Origin: Sorangium cellulosum
GTDB taxonomy: Bacteria; Myxococcota_A; Polyangia; Polyangiales; Polyangiaceae
Assembly: GCF_001589285.1 (NCBI RefSeq)
Contig: NZ_JEMA01001063.1
Coordinates: 1-33,289, forward strand
Length of the DNA: 33,289 nt
Direction of reading: 5' to 3'
Every line of letters begins with the position of its first letter. The stretch's first letter is position 1. Below the pieces are notes generated by a model that was given only the letters and a program-made list of their open reading frames with translations, was not told the DNA's origin and searched no databases. Below, piece by piece: positions 20,087-29,900 of the stretch. Both the position numbers and the translations under genes were made by a program.

Positions 20087-20880
20087 AGGAAAACGTTGTC
20101 CGTTTCGAGAAGTGGGAAGGTCTTGGCAACGACTTCATCCTCGTCGAGGCGGCCCCGATGACCGCCGAGGCGGCGCGGCGCCTCTGCGATCGGCGGTTCG
20201 GTATCGGCGCCGACGGCGTGCTGGTCATCGATCGCGAGCGGCCGCGCATGCAGGTATGGAACGCCGACGGGAGCCGCCCCGAGATGTGCGGCAACGGCAT
20301 CCGCTGCGTCGCGGCCTACCTCGTCTCCCGGGGGACCCCCCAGAGGGCGCTCTCCATCGCGACCGACGCCGGCGACAAGCGCTGCGAGGTCACGCGGGCC
20401 GGCGACCGCTTCGACGTGCTCGTCGGCATGGGCCGCGCCCGCATGGGCGAGCCGCTCGTTGTCGCAGCGCTCGGCGCCGAGCACCGGTTCGCAACCGTGG
20501 ACGTCGGCAACCCGCACGCGGTGACGTTCGAACCGACAACGGAGGACGCGATCGACGAGCTCGGGCCGATCGTCGCGACGACGCCTGCAGGGGGCATCAA
20601 CGTCGAGTTCTGCCGCGTTCGGCCGGCCGAGCAGGGCGAGGCGGCGTGCATCGACGTCACCGTCTGGGAGCGCGGGGTCGGCCGCACGCTGGCGTGCGGC
20701 ACGGGCGCCTGCGCCGTGGCCGCGGCGGCGTGCGCGCAGGGTCGAGCGTCTTACGGAGCGCCCGTCCGCGTGGTGCTGCCCGGCGGCGCGCTGCGCATCA
20801 CCGTCGCCGCCGGGTCGCTGGAGCTGCTCATGCAGGGCCCGGCGCGCCGGGCGTTCTCGGGCGAGGTGGTGATCGCGTGA
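20083..20880 (+). CDS. dapF: Diaminopimelate epimerase
   Basis: The 265-residue enzyme converts LL- to meso-diaminopimelate for lysine and peptidoglycan synthesis, using two cysteines as acid and base. Both active-site segments are present: MCGNGIRC (Cys69 region, N-terminal half) and LACGTGACA (C-terminal half). FEKWEGLGNDFILVE, FGIGADGVL, WNADGS and VGNPHAVTF are also standard. Length is slightly below E. coli DapF (274). It overlaps the yggU-type gene upstream and the GTG of the signalling gene downstream, each by 4 bases, an unusually tight arrangement for a metabolic gene followed by a regulator. Confidence 0.96.
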   Translation: MKENVVRFEKWEGLGNDFILVEAAPMTAEAARRLCDRRFGIGADGVLVIDRERPRMQVWNADGSRPEMCGNGIRCVAAYLVSRGTPQRALSIATDAGDKRCEVTRAGDRFDVLVGMGRARMGEPLVVAALGAEHRFATVDVGNPHAVTFEPTTEDAIDELGPIVATTPAGGINVEFCRVRPAEQGEAACIDVTVWERGVGRTLACGTGACAVAAAACAQGRASYGAPVRVVLPGGALRITVAAGSLELLMQGPARRAFSGEVVIA

Positions 20881-22763
20881 CCACCTCGCTCGAGGGGGTC
20901 TGGAGTCCAAGCCGAGCGCCGGTGCACGAACCCTCGCTCAAGGTGCTGGCCGTCATCGCCGACGGGCCGACGCACACGCTGTTCTCGCGGGTCATCACGT
21001 CGGACGAGCTGATGCTCGCCGGCGACCTCGCGGAGGGGATCGCGCTGGCCGAGGCCGCCGCGCCGGACGTCGCGTTCATCGATGTCGGGCTCGGGGACGG
21101 GGCCGGGCTCGCCATGGTTCACCACCTGAAGGCGCTCGCGCCCGAGGCGACGGTGTTTGCGCTGGCGACCAAGGCCGAGCTCGAGGCGGGGGCGCACGCC
21201 GTCGCGCTCGGCGGTGCCGGGCTCTTCCTGCTGCCGCTCGGCGGCGACGAGGTGCTGAACGCTGTCGGCTCGGTGCGGCTGCGCTTCGCGGAGCGGGCGC
21301 TCCGGATCCAGCTCGAGCAGGAGTCGGCGCGCAGCGCGCGGGCGGCCGGGTGGATCGCCCGCGTCGCGGAGCTCGCCGACGCGCGCGACCGCAACGCAGC
21401 GGCTCAGCAGGTCGCCGAGGTGTTCGTCGAGGCGACCGGCGCGGCGGCGGCGGCCGTGTACCTGACCGTGGGGGAGCGGTCCAGCGAGCTGACCCGCGCG
21501 GCGATGACGGGGCCTCTCGATCGCGCGCCCGCCTACGGGACCGAGGCCGACATCCTCGACTTCGCCCGGCGCGAGCAGCTCGTTGTCGTCCCGCTCGCCC
21601 TCCGCAAGATGACCGCAGGCCACCTGCTGCTCCAGAAGGAGCCTGGCCGCAGCTCCGCGTTCCCGTCGGTCAGGCGCCCGGACAGCAGCGTCTCGACGTC
21701 GCGGCGCGCCCCGCTCCTCGACGGCCTCGTCAAGCTGCTCGCCACGCAGGCGACGACGGCGCTCGCCCTGCTCGGCGAGCGCGAGCGCTCCACCGGCGGC
21801 ACCGCGATGAAGGACCCGGCGACGAGCGCCTACTCGTTCGCCTACTACGTCGACGTCGCCGGCCGCGAGATCGACAAGGCGCGGCGGCACGGCCGTCGGT
21901 TCACCATCGCGACGATCGTCATCGAGCCCGACGCGGCCGCCGCCCAGGAGCGCCCCGGCGATCTCGCGTTCTGGAGGACCACGCCGCCGCCCCCGCCGAG
22001 CACGCTCAACCCCGGTCAGGTCGCCGAGCACCTGCTCCGCGCCGTGCGCGACACCGACATCCTGGCCCGCGTCGACGAGAACGAGTTCCACCTCCTCATG
22101 CCCGAGACGGCCGGGCTCGAGGCTCACGCCTGCCACCGCCGGATGCTCTCCCGCGTGGCCGGCAGCGAGAAGCGCGCGGGGTACCTGCCGAAGGGGCTGC
22201 TCGTCGGCCTCGCCACCTTCCCGCACGACGGCCAGAGCCTCGCGCAGCTCCTCCGCATCGCCCGCCAGCGCGCCGACGCCACCAGGTCGTCGATCGTCCA
22301 CCGCATCTCGCAGGACCGGCGCAGCATCGGCGAGATCTTCAGCCTGCTCGTGCGCGAAGCCCCGACCGCCGAGGGGCCGTTCGCGATCTCGGCGCCCCGC
22401 GCGCTCGACCTGTCGGCGTCCGACGCGGCGCTGCTCGCGACGTCGGTGGTCAGGAACGCGCTCCGCGGCGGCGCCGTGTTCATCCTTGTCGCTCACCACG
22501 ACGGGCTCAGCCTGGGAGCGCAGGTGCGGACGCTCCTCGGCACGCCGCGCGAGGACGTTGTGGTGCACGCCCTCGATCTCCGATCGTCGCCAGGTTGCGA
22601 CGACATCGAGGCGCTCTGCGTCCTGGCAGAGCACGGCGCGTATGCCCTGGTCGGTCGAAACCAGGGCGGGTTCGTGCGGGGTATTCACGCAGCTGATCCG
22701 CTGCTGGCGGATTTTCTCGCCGAGCGGCTCGGTCGCGCCGTCGGGCTGCGGGTCTTCGGCTGA
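20877..22763 (+). CDS. Pseudo-receiver / GAF-like / degenerate GGDEF signalling protein
   Basis: The GTG at 20877 overlaps the dapF stop (GTGA) and gives 628 residues. Residues about 20-135 look like a receiver: LKVLAVIADG at strand 1 lacks the acidic pair, AFIDVGLGDG keeps the aspartate, and LPLG replaces the Lys-Pro. Residues about 160-300 resemble a GAF-like sensor. Residues about 310-470 look like a GGDEF domain, with RDTDILARVDENEFHLLMPE where GGDEF would be, followed by GLATFPHDGQSLAQLLRIA. Loss of the two glycines makes diguanylate cyclase activity unlikely. The C-terminal 150 residues are unassigned (FAISAPRALDLSASDAAL onward). No membrane helix is seen. Input and output are unknown; the domain calls are by motif only. 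Confidence 0.75.
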   Translation: MTTSLEGVWSPSRAPVHEPSLKVLAVIADGPTHTLFSRVITSDELMLAGDLAEGIALAEAAAPDVAFIDVGLGDGAGLAMVHHLKALAPEATVFALATKAELEAGAHAVALGGAGLFLLPLGGDEVLNAVGSVRLRFAERALRIQLEQESARSARAAGWIARVAELADARDRNAAAQQVAEVFVEATGAAAAAVYLTVGERSSELTRAAMTGPLDRAPAYGTEADILDFARREQLVVVPLALRKMTAGHLLLQKEPGRSSAFPSVRRPDSSVSTSRRAPLLDGLVKLLATQATTALALLGERERSTGGTAMKDPATSAYSFAYYVDVAGREIDKARRHGRRFTIATIVIEPDAAAAQERPGDLAFWRTTPPPPPSTLNPGQVAEHLLRAVRDTDILARVDENEFHLLMPETAGLEAHACHRRMLSRVAGSEKRAGYLPKGLLVGLATFPHDGQSLAQLLRIARQRADATRSSIVHRISQDRRSIGEIFSLLVREAPTAEGPFAISAPRALDLSASDAALLATSVVRNALRGGAVFILVAHHDGLSLGAQVRTLLGTPREDVVVHALDLRSSPGCDDIEALCVLAEHGAYALVGRNQGGFVRGIHAADPLLADFLAERLGRAVGLRVFG

Positions 22764-22781
22764 TCGGAGGCGTGAACCCAA

Positions 22782-24404
22782 GTGTCTCGCAGGGTGCTGC
22801 TGGTTGACTCGGACGTGGACGCGCTCGGCGCGCTCGCGTCGGCGCTGCGGGCGCGCGGCCTCACGGTGGCGAACGCGAACGGCGCCTTCGAGGCCGTGGA
22901 GCAGGCGTTCAAGCGGCGACCGGACGTCGTGCTCGCCGCCAGGGCGATCGACGAGGACAGCGCGCTCGCGGACGCGTTCGCCGCCGTCCCCGACCTCGCC
23001 GACACGCCGATCCTGTTCCTTGTCGACGGCGCGGAGGGCGACCTCGGCCCCGACGACGTCCTGCGCGGGGACGTCGATCACATCGTCTCGCGCATCACCG
23101 AGGCCTCGCCGCGCGGCTCCAAGCCGACGGTGCTCCAGGAGACCCGCGGCGATCTCGAGCAGGTGCCGCTCGTCGATCTGCTCCAGCTCCTCGCGATGAA
23201 CCGGCGGAGCGGCGTCCTCGGGATCACCACGCCGGCCGGCGCAGGCGAGCTGCGGCTCTCGGCAGGGGAGGTGATCGACGCCGTCTACCGCCGCCTCGAA
23301 GGGGAGAAGGCGCTGTACCGGCTGCTCGGCGAGCGCGACGGGCAGTTCGCGTTCTCGCCCGGCGAGCCGACGAGCGTGCGCCGCATCATCGCGCCGACGT
23401 CGCGCCTCCTCATGGAGGCGCTCCGCCAGGTCGACGAGGTCCAGCGCCGGCGGAGCGAGCTCGCGCCGGCCGGCGAGGCCTACCTGGTGACCGAGCCGTC
23501 GAGCGACGAGCTCGACCTGTCCCCGCTCCAGGGCCACGAGGCCTTCGGCGCCGGCCCGGCGGCCGGCGACCTCGCCGCGGCGGACGATGCCGGCGCCCCG
23601 ACCTCGGTGCCCGACGTGACCGCCGCGCTGCTGCCCCCCGGCGCGGCCAGGGGATCGATGCCGCCGCCGCCGACGCTCCGGGCGGCGGAGCCGGCCGCGA
23701 GCATGCTCGAGGTGACGCGCTACCCGACGACGTCGCCCCCGGCGTCCCTCGGGGAGCCGGCGGAGCGCGCGGTCGTGGCCGAGAAGATCACGGCGCTGCT
23801 CCAGATGCCGCACAACCTCGATGAGCTGCTCGACGAGATCGCCGCGCCGGATCTCCTGATCCTCGAGGTCCTGATGGAGCTCACGGCGGCCGGGAAGATC
23901 CGCCGCATCTCGCTCGCCGACCTGACGACGCCGTTCGCGCCGCCGGAGCACTTCCCGGTGCTCCGGTCGCTGGTGACCCGCCTGGCCCGGCCAGGCTTCA
24001 CGCCGCCGCCCCACCTCGTCGTGGCCGCCAGCGCGCGCCGCATGACGACGCTCTCCCACGCGGTCCGCCGCATCGCGGACGCCGTCGTCCCGGCCGAGCC
24101 GCCGCCGCGCGCGCCGCTGCCGAGGCCGCTCGGGGTGATCCGGCTCGGCGACGGCGTCGAGCTCGCCCTGGTCGGCCTCCCGACGGACGAGGGCTTCGCC
24201 CCCACATGGCCGCTCGCCCTGCACGGCGCGGCCGCTGTCGTCCGGCTCGGCGACGCCGGGAAGGAAGCGCTGGCAGCCCACTGCGAGGCGCTGGAGCTCC
24301 TGCTGATCGACGCGGAGGCGATGATGGGTCCGCTCGATCTCGCGTCTCCCGGACAGATCGCGCTGCTGGTGCGCGCCGCGCTCGAGGCCGCCGCGGGCGT
24401 GTGA
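22782..24404 (+). CDS. Pseudo-receiver / DUF4388-type protein
   Basis: The GTG at 22782 lies 18 bases after the previous gene and about 11 bases after GGAGG. The N-terminus (RRVLLVDSDVDALGALAS) is a receiver fold with the acidic region kept, but the phospho-aspartate position reads VVLAARAID, so phosphorylation is unlikely. Residues about 117-225 match the DUF4388 (PatA-N-like) pattern: LEQVPLVDLLQLLAMNRRSG, GELRLSAGEVIDAVY, GEKALYRLLGERDGQFAF. A Pro/Ala linker follows, then a helical block (LDELLDEIAAPDLLILEVLM) resembling a winged helix. The last 100 residues include GVELALVGLPTDEGFAPTWP, faintly like the G3 region of small GTPases without a P-loop. The protein is cytoplasmic and probably works in the same pathway as its neighbour. 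Confidence 0.78.
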   Translation: MSRRVLLVDSDVDALGALASALRARGLTVANANGAFEAVEQAFKRRPDVVLAARAIDEDSALADAFAAVPDLADTPILFLVDGAEGDLGPDDVLRGDVDHIVSRITEASPRGSKPTVLQETRGDLEQVPLVDLLQLLAMNRRSGVLGITTPAGAGELRLSAGEVIDAVYRRLEGEKALYRLLGERDGQFAFSPGEPTSVRRIIAPTSRLLMEALRQVDEVQRRRSELAPAGEAYLVTEPSSDELDLSPLQGHEAFGAGPAAGDLAAADDAGAPTSVPDVTAALLPPGAARGSMPPPPTLRAAEPAASMLEVTRYPTTSPPASLGEPAERAVVAEKITALLQMPHNLDELLDEIAAPDLLILEVLMELTAAGKIRRISLADLTTPFAPPEHFPVLRSLVTRLARPGFTPPPHLVVAASARRMTTLSHAVRRIADAVVPAEPPPRAPLPRPLGVIRLGDGVELALVGLPTDEGFAPTWPLALHGAAAVVRLGDAGKEALAAHCEALELLLIDAEAMMGPLDLASPGQIALLVRAALEAAAGV

Positions 24405-24560
24405 CCCGCTGTCGCTTGCGCCAGATTGGAGCGAATTTTCCGGGTTTCTCGCACGAAAACCGGCGTTCCTGTCCGCCGCTTGCAGCGTTGCAGCGGCAGC
24501 TTTCTGCTATCGTCGCCACGCCACGCCTCGAGCAGTCCGGCGGGGAGAGGAGCGCACGTC

Positions 24561-25673
24561 GTGCTGATCGGAGTCCCCAAGGAGATCAAGACACGTGAGT
24601 ACCGCGTCGGCATGACGCCGGCGGGCGTCCGGGCCCTTGTCGGGCACGGGCACAAGGTCCTCGTGGAGTCCGGCGCCGGCGAAGGCAGCGGGATCTCCGA
24701 CGAGGCCTACGGGCGCGCGGGCGCCCTCATCGCGAGGTCGGCCGCGGAAGCGTGGAGCGCCGACATGGTCGTGAAGGTGAAGGAGCCGCTCCCCTCCGAG
24801 TACGGCCACTTCCGCCAGGGGCTCCTCCTCTATACCTACCTGCACCTGGCCGCCGAGCCCGATCTCACCAAGGAGCTCGCCAGGCGCGGCGTGACAGGCA
24901 TCGCGTACGAGACGATCCAGCACGAGGACGGCTCGCTGCCGCTGCTCCGGCCGATGAGCGAGGTGGCCGGCAGGATGGCGGTCCAGGTCGGGGCGTCGTG
25001 CCTCGAGAAGGAGCGCGGCGGCAAGGGCGTGCTCCTCGGCGGCGTGCCCGGGACGCGGCGCGGCCGCGTGGCGATCCTCGGCGGCGGCGTGGTCGGGCGC
25101 AACGCGGCGACCATCGCTGTCGGGATGGGCGCGCAGGTCACCGTGCTCGACGTCCGCGCCGAGACGATGAGCTACCTCGAGGACGTGTTCGGGGGCGCGA
25201 TCGAGACGCTCTACTCCAACGCGGAGAACATCGAGACGATGTGCGAGCGCGCGGATCTCGTGATCGGCGCGGTGCTCGTGCCGGGCGCCAAGGCGCCGCT
25301 GCTCGTGACCGAGGAGCTGATCCGCCACATGGAGAAGGGGACGGTCGTTGTCGACGTCGCCGTGGACCAGGGGGGCTGCATCGCGACGTGCCGCCCGACG
25401 ACCCATGACCACCCGACCTACGAGGTGCACGGGGTCGTGCACTACTGCGTCGCCAACATGCCCGGCGCTGTCTCGCACACGAGCACGTGGGCGCTCACGA
25501 ACACGACGATCGGCTACGCGGTGGCGATCGCCAACCAAGGCATCGTCGCTGCGGCGAAGGCCGATCGGGCGGTGGCCCTCGGCATCAACACCCACGGCGG
25601 GCACGTGACCTACGGCCCCGTCGCGGCGGCTCACCGGCTGGAGTACGTGCCGGTCGAACGCGCGCTCGGCTGA
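24561..25673 (+). CDS. ald: Alanine dehydrogenase
   Basis: The 370-residue protein matches NAD-dependent L-alanine dehydrogenase, which interconverts alanine and pyruvate plus ammonia. It starts [20 protein letters not shown], has catalytic Lys in [12 protein letters not shown], His in [12 protein letters not shown], the Rossmann motif [14 protein letters not shown], and [19 protein letters not shown] with the active-site Asp. [20 protein letters not shown] and [14 protein letters not shown] complete the family signature. The GTG at 24561 follows GAGGAG at good spacing and gives the canonical N-terminus; the open frame back to 24426 is not coding in style. In myxobacteria and sporulating bacteria Ald supports growth or development on alanine. 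The next gene starts 17 bases downstream. Confidence 0.95.
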   Translation: MLIGVPKEIKTREYRVGMTPAGVRALVGHGHKVLVESGAGEGSGISDEAYGRAGALIARSAAEAWSADMVVKVKEPLPSEYGHFRQGLLLYTYLHLAAEPDLTKELARRGVTGIAYETIQHEDGSLPLLRPMSEVAGRMAVQVGASCLEKERGGKGVLLGGVPGTRRGRVAILGGGVVGRNAATIAVGMGAQVTVLDVRAETMSYLEDVFGGAIETLYSNAENIETMCERADLVIGAVLVPGAKAPLLVTEELIRHMEKGTVVVDVAVDQGGCIATCRPTTHDHPTYEVHGVVHYCVANMPGAVSHTSTWALTNTTIGYAVAIANQGIVAAAKADRAVALGINTHGGHVTYGPVAAAHRLEYVPVERALG

Positions 25674-25690
25674 GCCCGGAGCGCGACGAC

Positions 25691-26788
25691 GTGGCAGCCG
25701 GAAAGAGGAAGAAGATCGCGATCATCGGCGGCGACGGCATCGGTCCGTCCGTCACCGCGGAGGCGAAGCTCCTGCTCGAGCTCTACCAGGCTCGAGCGGG
25801 GCTGCCGATCGATCTCTGGGAGCTCGACCTCGGCGCGGACCGGTACCTGCGCGACGGGACGACGTTCCCGAACCAGATCCAGGTGGCGATCCAGCGCGAG
25901 TGCTCGGCGGTGCTCCTCGGCGCGCTGGGCGATCCGCGGGTGCCGAACCTCGAGCACGCGCGCGACATCCTGTTCGGGATGCGCTTCGGCTACGACCTCT
26001 ACGCGAACGTGAGGCCGGTCCGGGCGCTGTCGGACCGGCTCGTCCCGCTCAAGGGCCGGACGGCGAAGGACATCGACTTCGTCGTCTTCCGCGAGAACAC
26101 CGAGGGCATCTACGTCGGGGTCGGCGGGCAGTTCAAGCGGGGCACCGCGGACGAGGTCGCGATCAACGAGGACATCAACACGAGGAAGGGCGTCGAGCGG
26201 ATCATCCGCGCGGCGTTCGACTACGCGCGCGCGAACGGCCGGACGCGGGTCACGATGGCCGACAAGTCGAACGCGATGCGGCACGCGCACGAGCTGTGGC
26301 TGCGCGTCTTCCACGAGGTGCGGGCGCAGTACCCGGAGATCCAGTCGAACCACGTCTACGTGGACGCGCTGTGCCTGTACGTGATCCAGGATCCGTCGCA
26401 GTTCCAGGTGATCGTGACGAACAACCTGTTCGGCGACATCGTGACCGACCTCGGGGCGGCGCTGCAGGGCGGCCTCGGCATGGCCGCGAGCGCGAACGTG
26501 CACGCGTCCGATCCGGCGCGGGTGGCGCTGTTCGAGCCGGTGCACGGGTCGGCGCCGCCGCTCACCGGCAAGGACGTGGCGAACCCGTTCGCGGCGATGC
26601 TCACGGCGGGGCTGCTGCTCGCCCACCTCGGGTGGCCCGAGGAAGAGCGGCGCATCGAGCGCTGGGTCTCGCAGGCGCTCGATCATGGGATGTGCACGGT
26701 CGACGTCGGCGGCACGCTCGGAACGCGGGCCGCAGGGGCATGGGTCCGGGAGCAGATCGCCGCGGAGCTGGGGCCGGGATCGGGGTGA
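25691..26788 (+). CDS. Beta-decarboxylating dehydrogenase of the isocitrate/tartrate/isopropylmalate family
   Basis: The GTG at 25691 with GGAG nine bases upstream gives 365 residues. Family motifs: IAIIGGDGIGPSVTAEA, LLGALGDPRVP, GMRFGYDLYANVRPVRAL, FRENTEGIYVGVGG, DKSNAMRHAHELW, VDALCLYVIQDP and NNLFGDIVTDLGAALQGGLG, which binds substrate and metal. These enzymes oxidise and decarboxylate 2-hydroxy-3-carboxylates with NAD(P). RENTEG is more typical of isocitrate, homoisocitrate and tartrate dehydrogenases; classical LeuB has RELTGG. Such proteins are nevertheless often annotated as LeuB. No leuA, leuC or leuD is nearby. Coupling to ald suggests a role near pyruvate or amino-acid metabolism, but the substrate is open. 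Confidence 0.88.
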   Translation: MAAGKRKKIAIIGGDGIGPSVTAEAKLLLELYQARAGLPIDLWELDLGADRYLRDGTTFPNQIQVAIQRECSAVLLGALGDPRVPNLEHARDILFGMRFGYDLYANVRPVRALSDRLVPLKGRTAKDIDFVVFRENTEGIYVGVGGQFKRGTADEVAINEDINTRKGVERIIRAAFDYARANGRTRVTMADKSNAMRHAHELWLRVFHEVRAQYPEIQSNHVYVDALCLYVIQDPSQFQVIVTNNLFGDIVTDLGAALQGGLGMAASANVHASDPARVALFEPVHGSAPPLTGKDVANPFAAMLTAGLLLAHLGWPEEERRIERWVSQALDHGMCTVDVGGTLGTRAAGAWVREQIAAELGPGSG

Positions 26789-26828
26789 CCGACCGGGGTT
26801 GAGGCGACCGACCGGGGTTGAGGCGACC
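26787..26828. repeat. 19-bp tandem repeat at the end of the dehydrogenase gene
   Basis: GACCGACCGGGGTTGAGGC occurs at 26787-26805 and 26806-26824, followed by a 4-base partial copy. The first copy begins within the TGA stop. The preceding CGGGGTGA resembles the unit, suggesting expansion from the gene end. No function is evident. Confidence 0.85.
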
Positions 26829-26906
26829 CCGGGGTGGGGGCCGCCGGCGAGGGACCGATCGCCGAGAAGTTCGGGTGTCCGATCCTCCTGTGATACGGGA
26901 CCGCCA

Positions 26907-29900
26907 ATGGGCGTAGGATCGAGGGCGGTGGAGCACGCGGGACCGCGTAGCAATGCAGCTGGCGAAGCTCGGCACGAGCGGCTGGGCGGGGCGCGGGCCG
27001 AGTTCGTGGCGAACCTGGGTCGCCACGTGGCCGAGCTCCGCGCCATGGTCCGGCGGATCGAGGCAGACGACGATGCGCCGCGGCTCGTCGCGGAGCTGAA
27101 GCGGCGCCTGCACTCCCTCGGCGCCGGGGCGCGTCTCCTGCGCTTCGTGCGGGTGTCCGAGCGGCTCGCCGAAGGGGAGTCGCAGCTCGTCGCCGCGAAC
27201 GGGGCGCGACTGACCAGCGAGGCAGCGGCGGCCCTGCGGAAGGTGCTCGAGGAGCTGCCCGCGCTCGCCTGGGGGCAGTCGGCTGTCGGCGAGCACGCGC
27301 CGGCGCCGCGCGAGCAGGCGTCCGTGAGCCAGCCGATCGCGCGAAGCGCAGGAGCCCGGCAGGAAGCCGCGGACGCAGGCGGCGCGAAGGCCCAGGGCGC
27401 GACCTGGATCGCGGACGTGAGCAGCGGGCGCGCGCTGGCGCCCGAGCCGCTCACGATGGACGAGGACGAGGAGGCGAGCCCGCGCTCCTCCGGCCTGCGC
27501 AGCGCCAAGCCGGCCGAGCCGGCGGGGCACGCCAAGACGCCGGAGACCGCGGCGCTCGAGGCGCCGATCACGGCGCTCGTCGTGGGCGGCGCGCCGCTCG
27601 CCGAGGCGCTCGATCCGGGCGACGCCGACGTGGGGCCGTCGTTCGAGGTGGAGCGGACCGACGAGGTGGACACGGCCATCGATCTCGCGCGCGCGTTCGC
27701 GCCGGACGTGGTCCTGCTCGACGCGGACCTGCCGGGAGCGCGCGGGCTCGCGGAGGCGCTCGCCGGCGATCCGCTGACGGACCTGGTCCCGGTGGTCGCC
27801 GTCGGGCGCTTCGCGCGGCCGGAGGACGCGGCCCCTTACGTGGCGCTCGGCGCCGCGCGCGTGCTCGCGAAGCCCGCGTCGCCCGACGCGCTCCGCCGCG
27901 CCGCCGCAGAGGCCGCCGCGACCTGCGTGCGCTCTGACGACGCGCGCGCCGCGCGCGGGCCGCTCGGGGCGGTGAGCCTCGACGAGCTCGGGGCGCGCCT
28001 CGCAGAGGAGCTGCGCCGGGGCCTCTGCGACGCCGCAGAGCCGAGGAGCCGCGGGACGCACGTGGATCTCGGCGACGGGGCCGAGGTGCTCGCGGCGCTC
28101 TGGGGCGCTGTGGCGCGCATCCGCGACCTCGTGACGATCCGCTCGCAGGGCGGCGTGCGGTTCTCGCCGAACGGGCCGGAGGGCGCGCTGCCGCTCGCGC
28201 CGTGGATGAGCGCGCCGACCGCCGCCGAGGGCGAGCGCGCCCGGCAGCCCAGCGAGGTCCGCGCGAAGGCGCCTGCGCGCGGGGCCAGGGCGTTCGCCGC
28301 GGAGCCTGGCGTCACGGCGCTCGGCGCGATGGACATCGTGGTCGCGGACGACGATCCGGCGGTGACGTGGTTCCTCGCCGGCGTGCTCCGGGCCGCGGGG
28401 GCGACAGTGCACGAGGCGCACGACGGCGCGCGGGCGCTCGACCTCGCGCACCAGACGACGCCCGACCTGGTCGTGAGCGACGTGCTCATGCCGCGCCTCG
28501 ACGGCTTCGCGCTCTGCCGCGCCCTCAAGCGCGACGTGGCGCTGCGCGACGTGCCGGTCATCCTGCTGTCCTGGAAGGAGGACCTGCTCCAGCGCCTCCG
28601 CGAGCTCGGCGCCCAGGCCGACGGCTACCTCCGCAAGGAGGCGAGCGCCGCGGCGTTCGTGCAGCGGGTGCACGAGGTCCTCCGGGGCCGGAGGCGCGTG
28701 GCCGAGCGCATCGCGACGGGCGGCGAGGTGCGCGGGCGCCTCGACGGCATGACCACACGGACGCTGCTGTCGCTCTCCTGCGCGCACCGGCCCGACGCGC
28801 TCGTGTCGGTGCGCGACGCCGCGTTCCTGTACGAGGTGCTGATCAAGGACGGCCGCCCCGCAGGGGCGACGCGGACGGCGCAGGACGGGACGTTCCACCG
28901 CGGCCCCTCGGTGCTCGCGGCGCTTCTCGGCGTCGGCTCCGGCCGCTTCGCCGTGGCGCCGGCGCCGGAGAGCGAGCTCGCGGCGCCGCCGCGACCCGGG
29001 TTCGAAGGGACGCTCGCCGAGCAGCTCGTGCCCGCGATCGCCGCGGCCCGGGCCGCCCAGCGGCTGCTTCACGGGCCGCCGTTGATGCAGGTCGAGCGCG
29101 TCATCCTGGATCTGGAGGGGATGGGCGCGACCGCGGACGCGACGCCCGAGCCGGCGCGGTCGCTCCTGCGGGCGCTCGCGCGGGGGATCTCGCCGCGGTC
29201 GGTCATCACCTCGGGGGAGTTCGCCGCGAGCCTGGTCGAGGACGTGCTGAACGACGTCGCGGCGCGCGGCGGCGTGCGGCGCGTCATCGGCCGCGACGGG
29301 GACGACCTGCTCGCCCCCGCCGTGACGTACGAGGAGGAGACGCTCCGCGGCGTGCGGCGCGCGCCGGAGCGGGCTGCTCCGGCGGTCGCCCTGCCGCCTG
29401 AGCTCGGCGGCGATGCGGCGGTCGTTTCGTCGCGCGCGCCCTTCGAGCTCGCCGACGACCAGGTCACGGTGGTGCCCGGGTCGGTGGCGCCGATCTCTTC
29501 GATGTCGGCGCCCGGCTGGGAAGCGCCCATCTCGGTGGTGTCCATCTCGGCAGCGCCCGGCTCGGCGGCGCCGATCTCGGCGGCGTCCGCGCCCGGCTCG
29601 GCGGCGCCGATCTCTGTGGTGCCGTCGTCCGGCTCAGCGGCCTCCATCCCCGTGGTGTCGGTCGACGCGGAGGACGAGACGCTCGCGCTCGCGAGCGCGC
29701 GCACGATCGAGGCGAAGGCGCTGGCCAGCGCCCGCATCCCCCGGGAGTTCGCGGAGATCCAGGGCGATGTGCTGAGCGCGCGGGCGACGTGGACCACGCC
29801 GTCCGAGGCCGCGGCCCTGGCGAGCGTGACGCCGGCCGTGCCAGGCGTCGCGCCGGCGCCGCGCCGGCCAGGCGCCACGCTGCCGGTGCTCGAGTACCCG

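Noticed and set aside
20751-24281. 1176-residue antisense open frame over the two signalling genes
   Set aside because: The forward frame has recognisable motifs, good starts and tight overlaps; the reverse is low-complexity Arg/Gly/Ala sequence.
24440-24463. Possible terminator hairpin CCGGGTTT...AAAACCGG before ald
   Set aside because: Short stem with a mismatch and no following T-run; not convincing.
24480-24560. Promoter for ald around repeated TTGCAG motifs
   Set aside because: No -10 box at an acceptable spacing; left unassigned.
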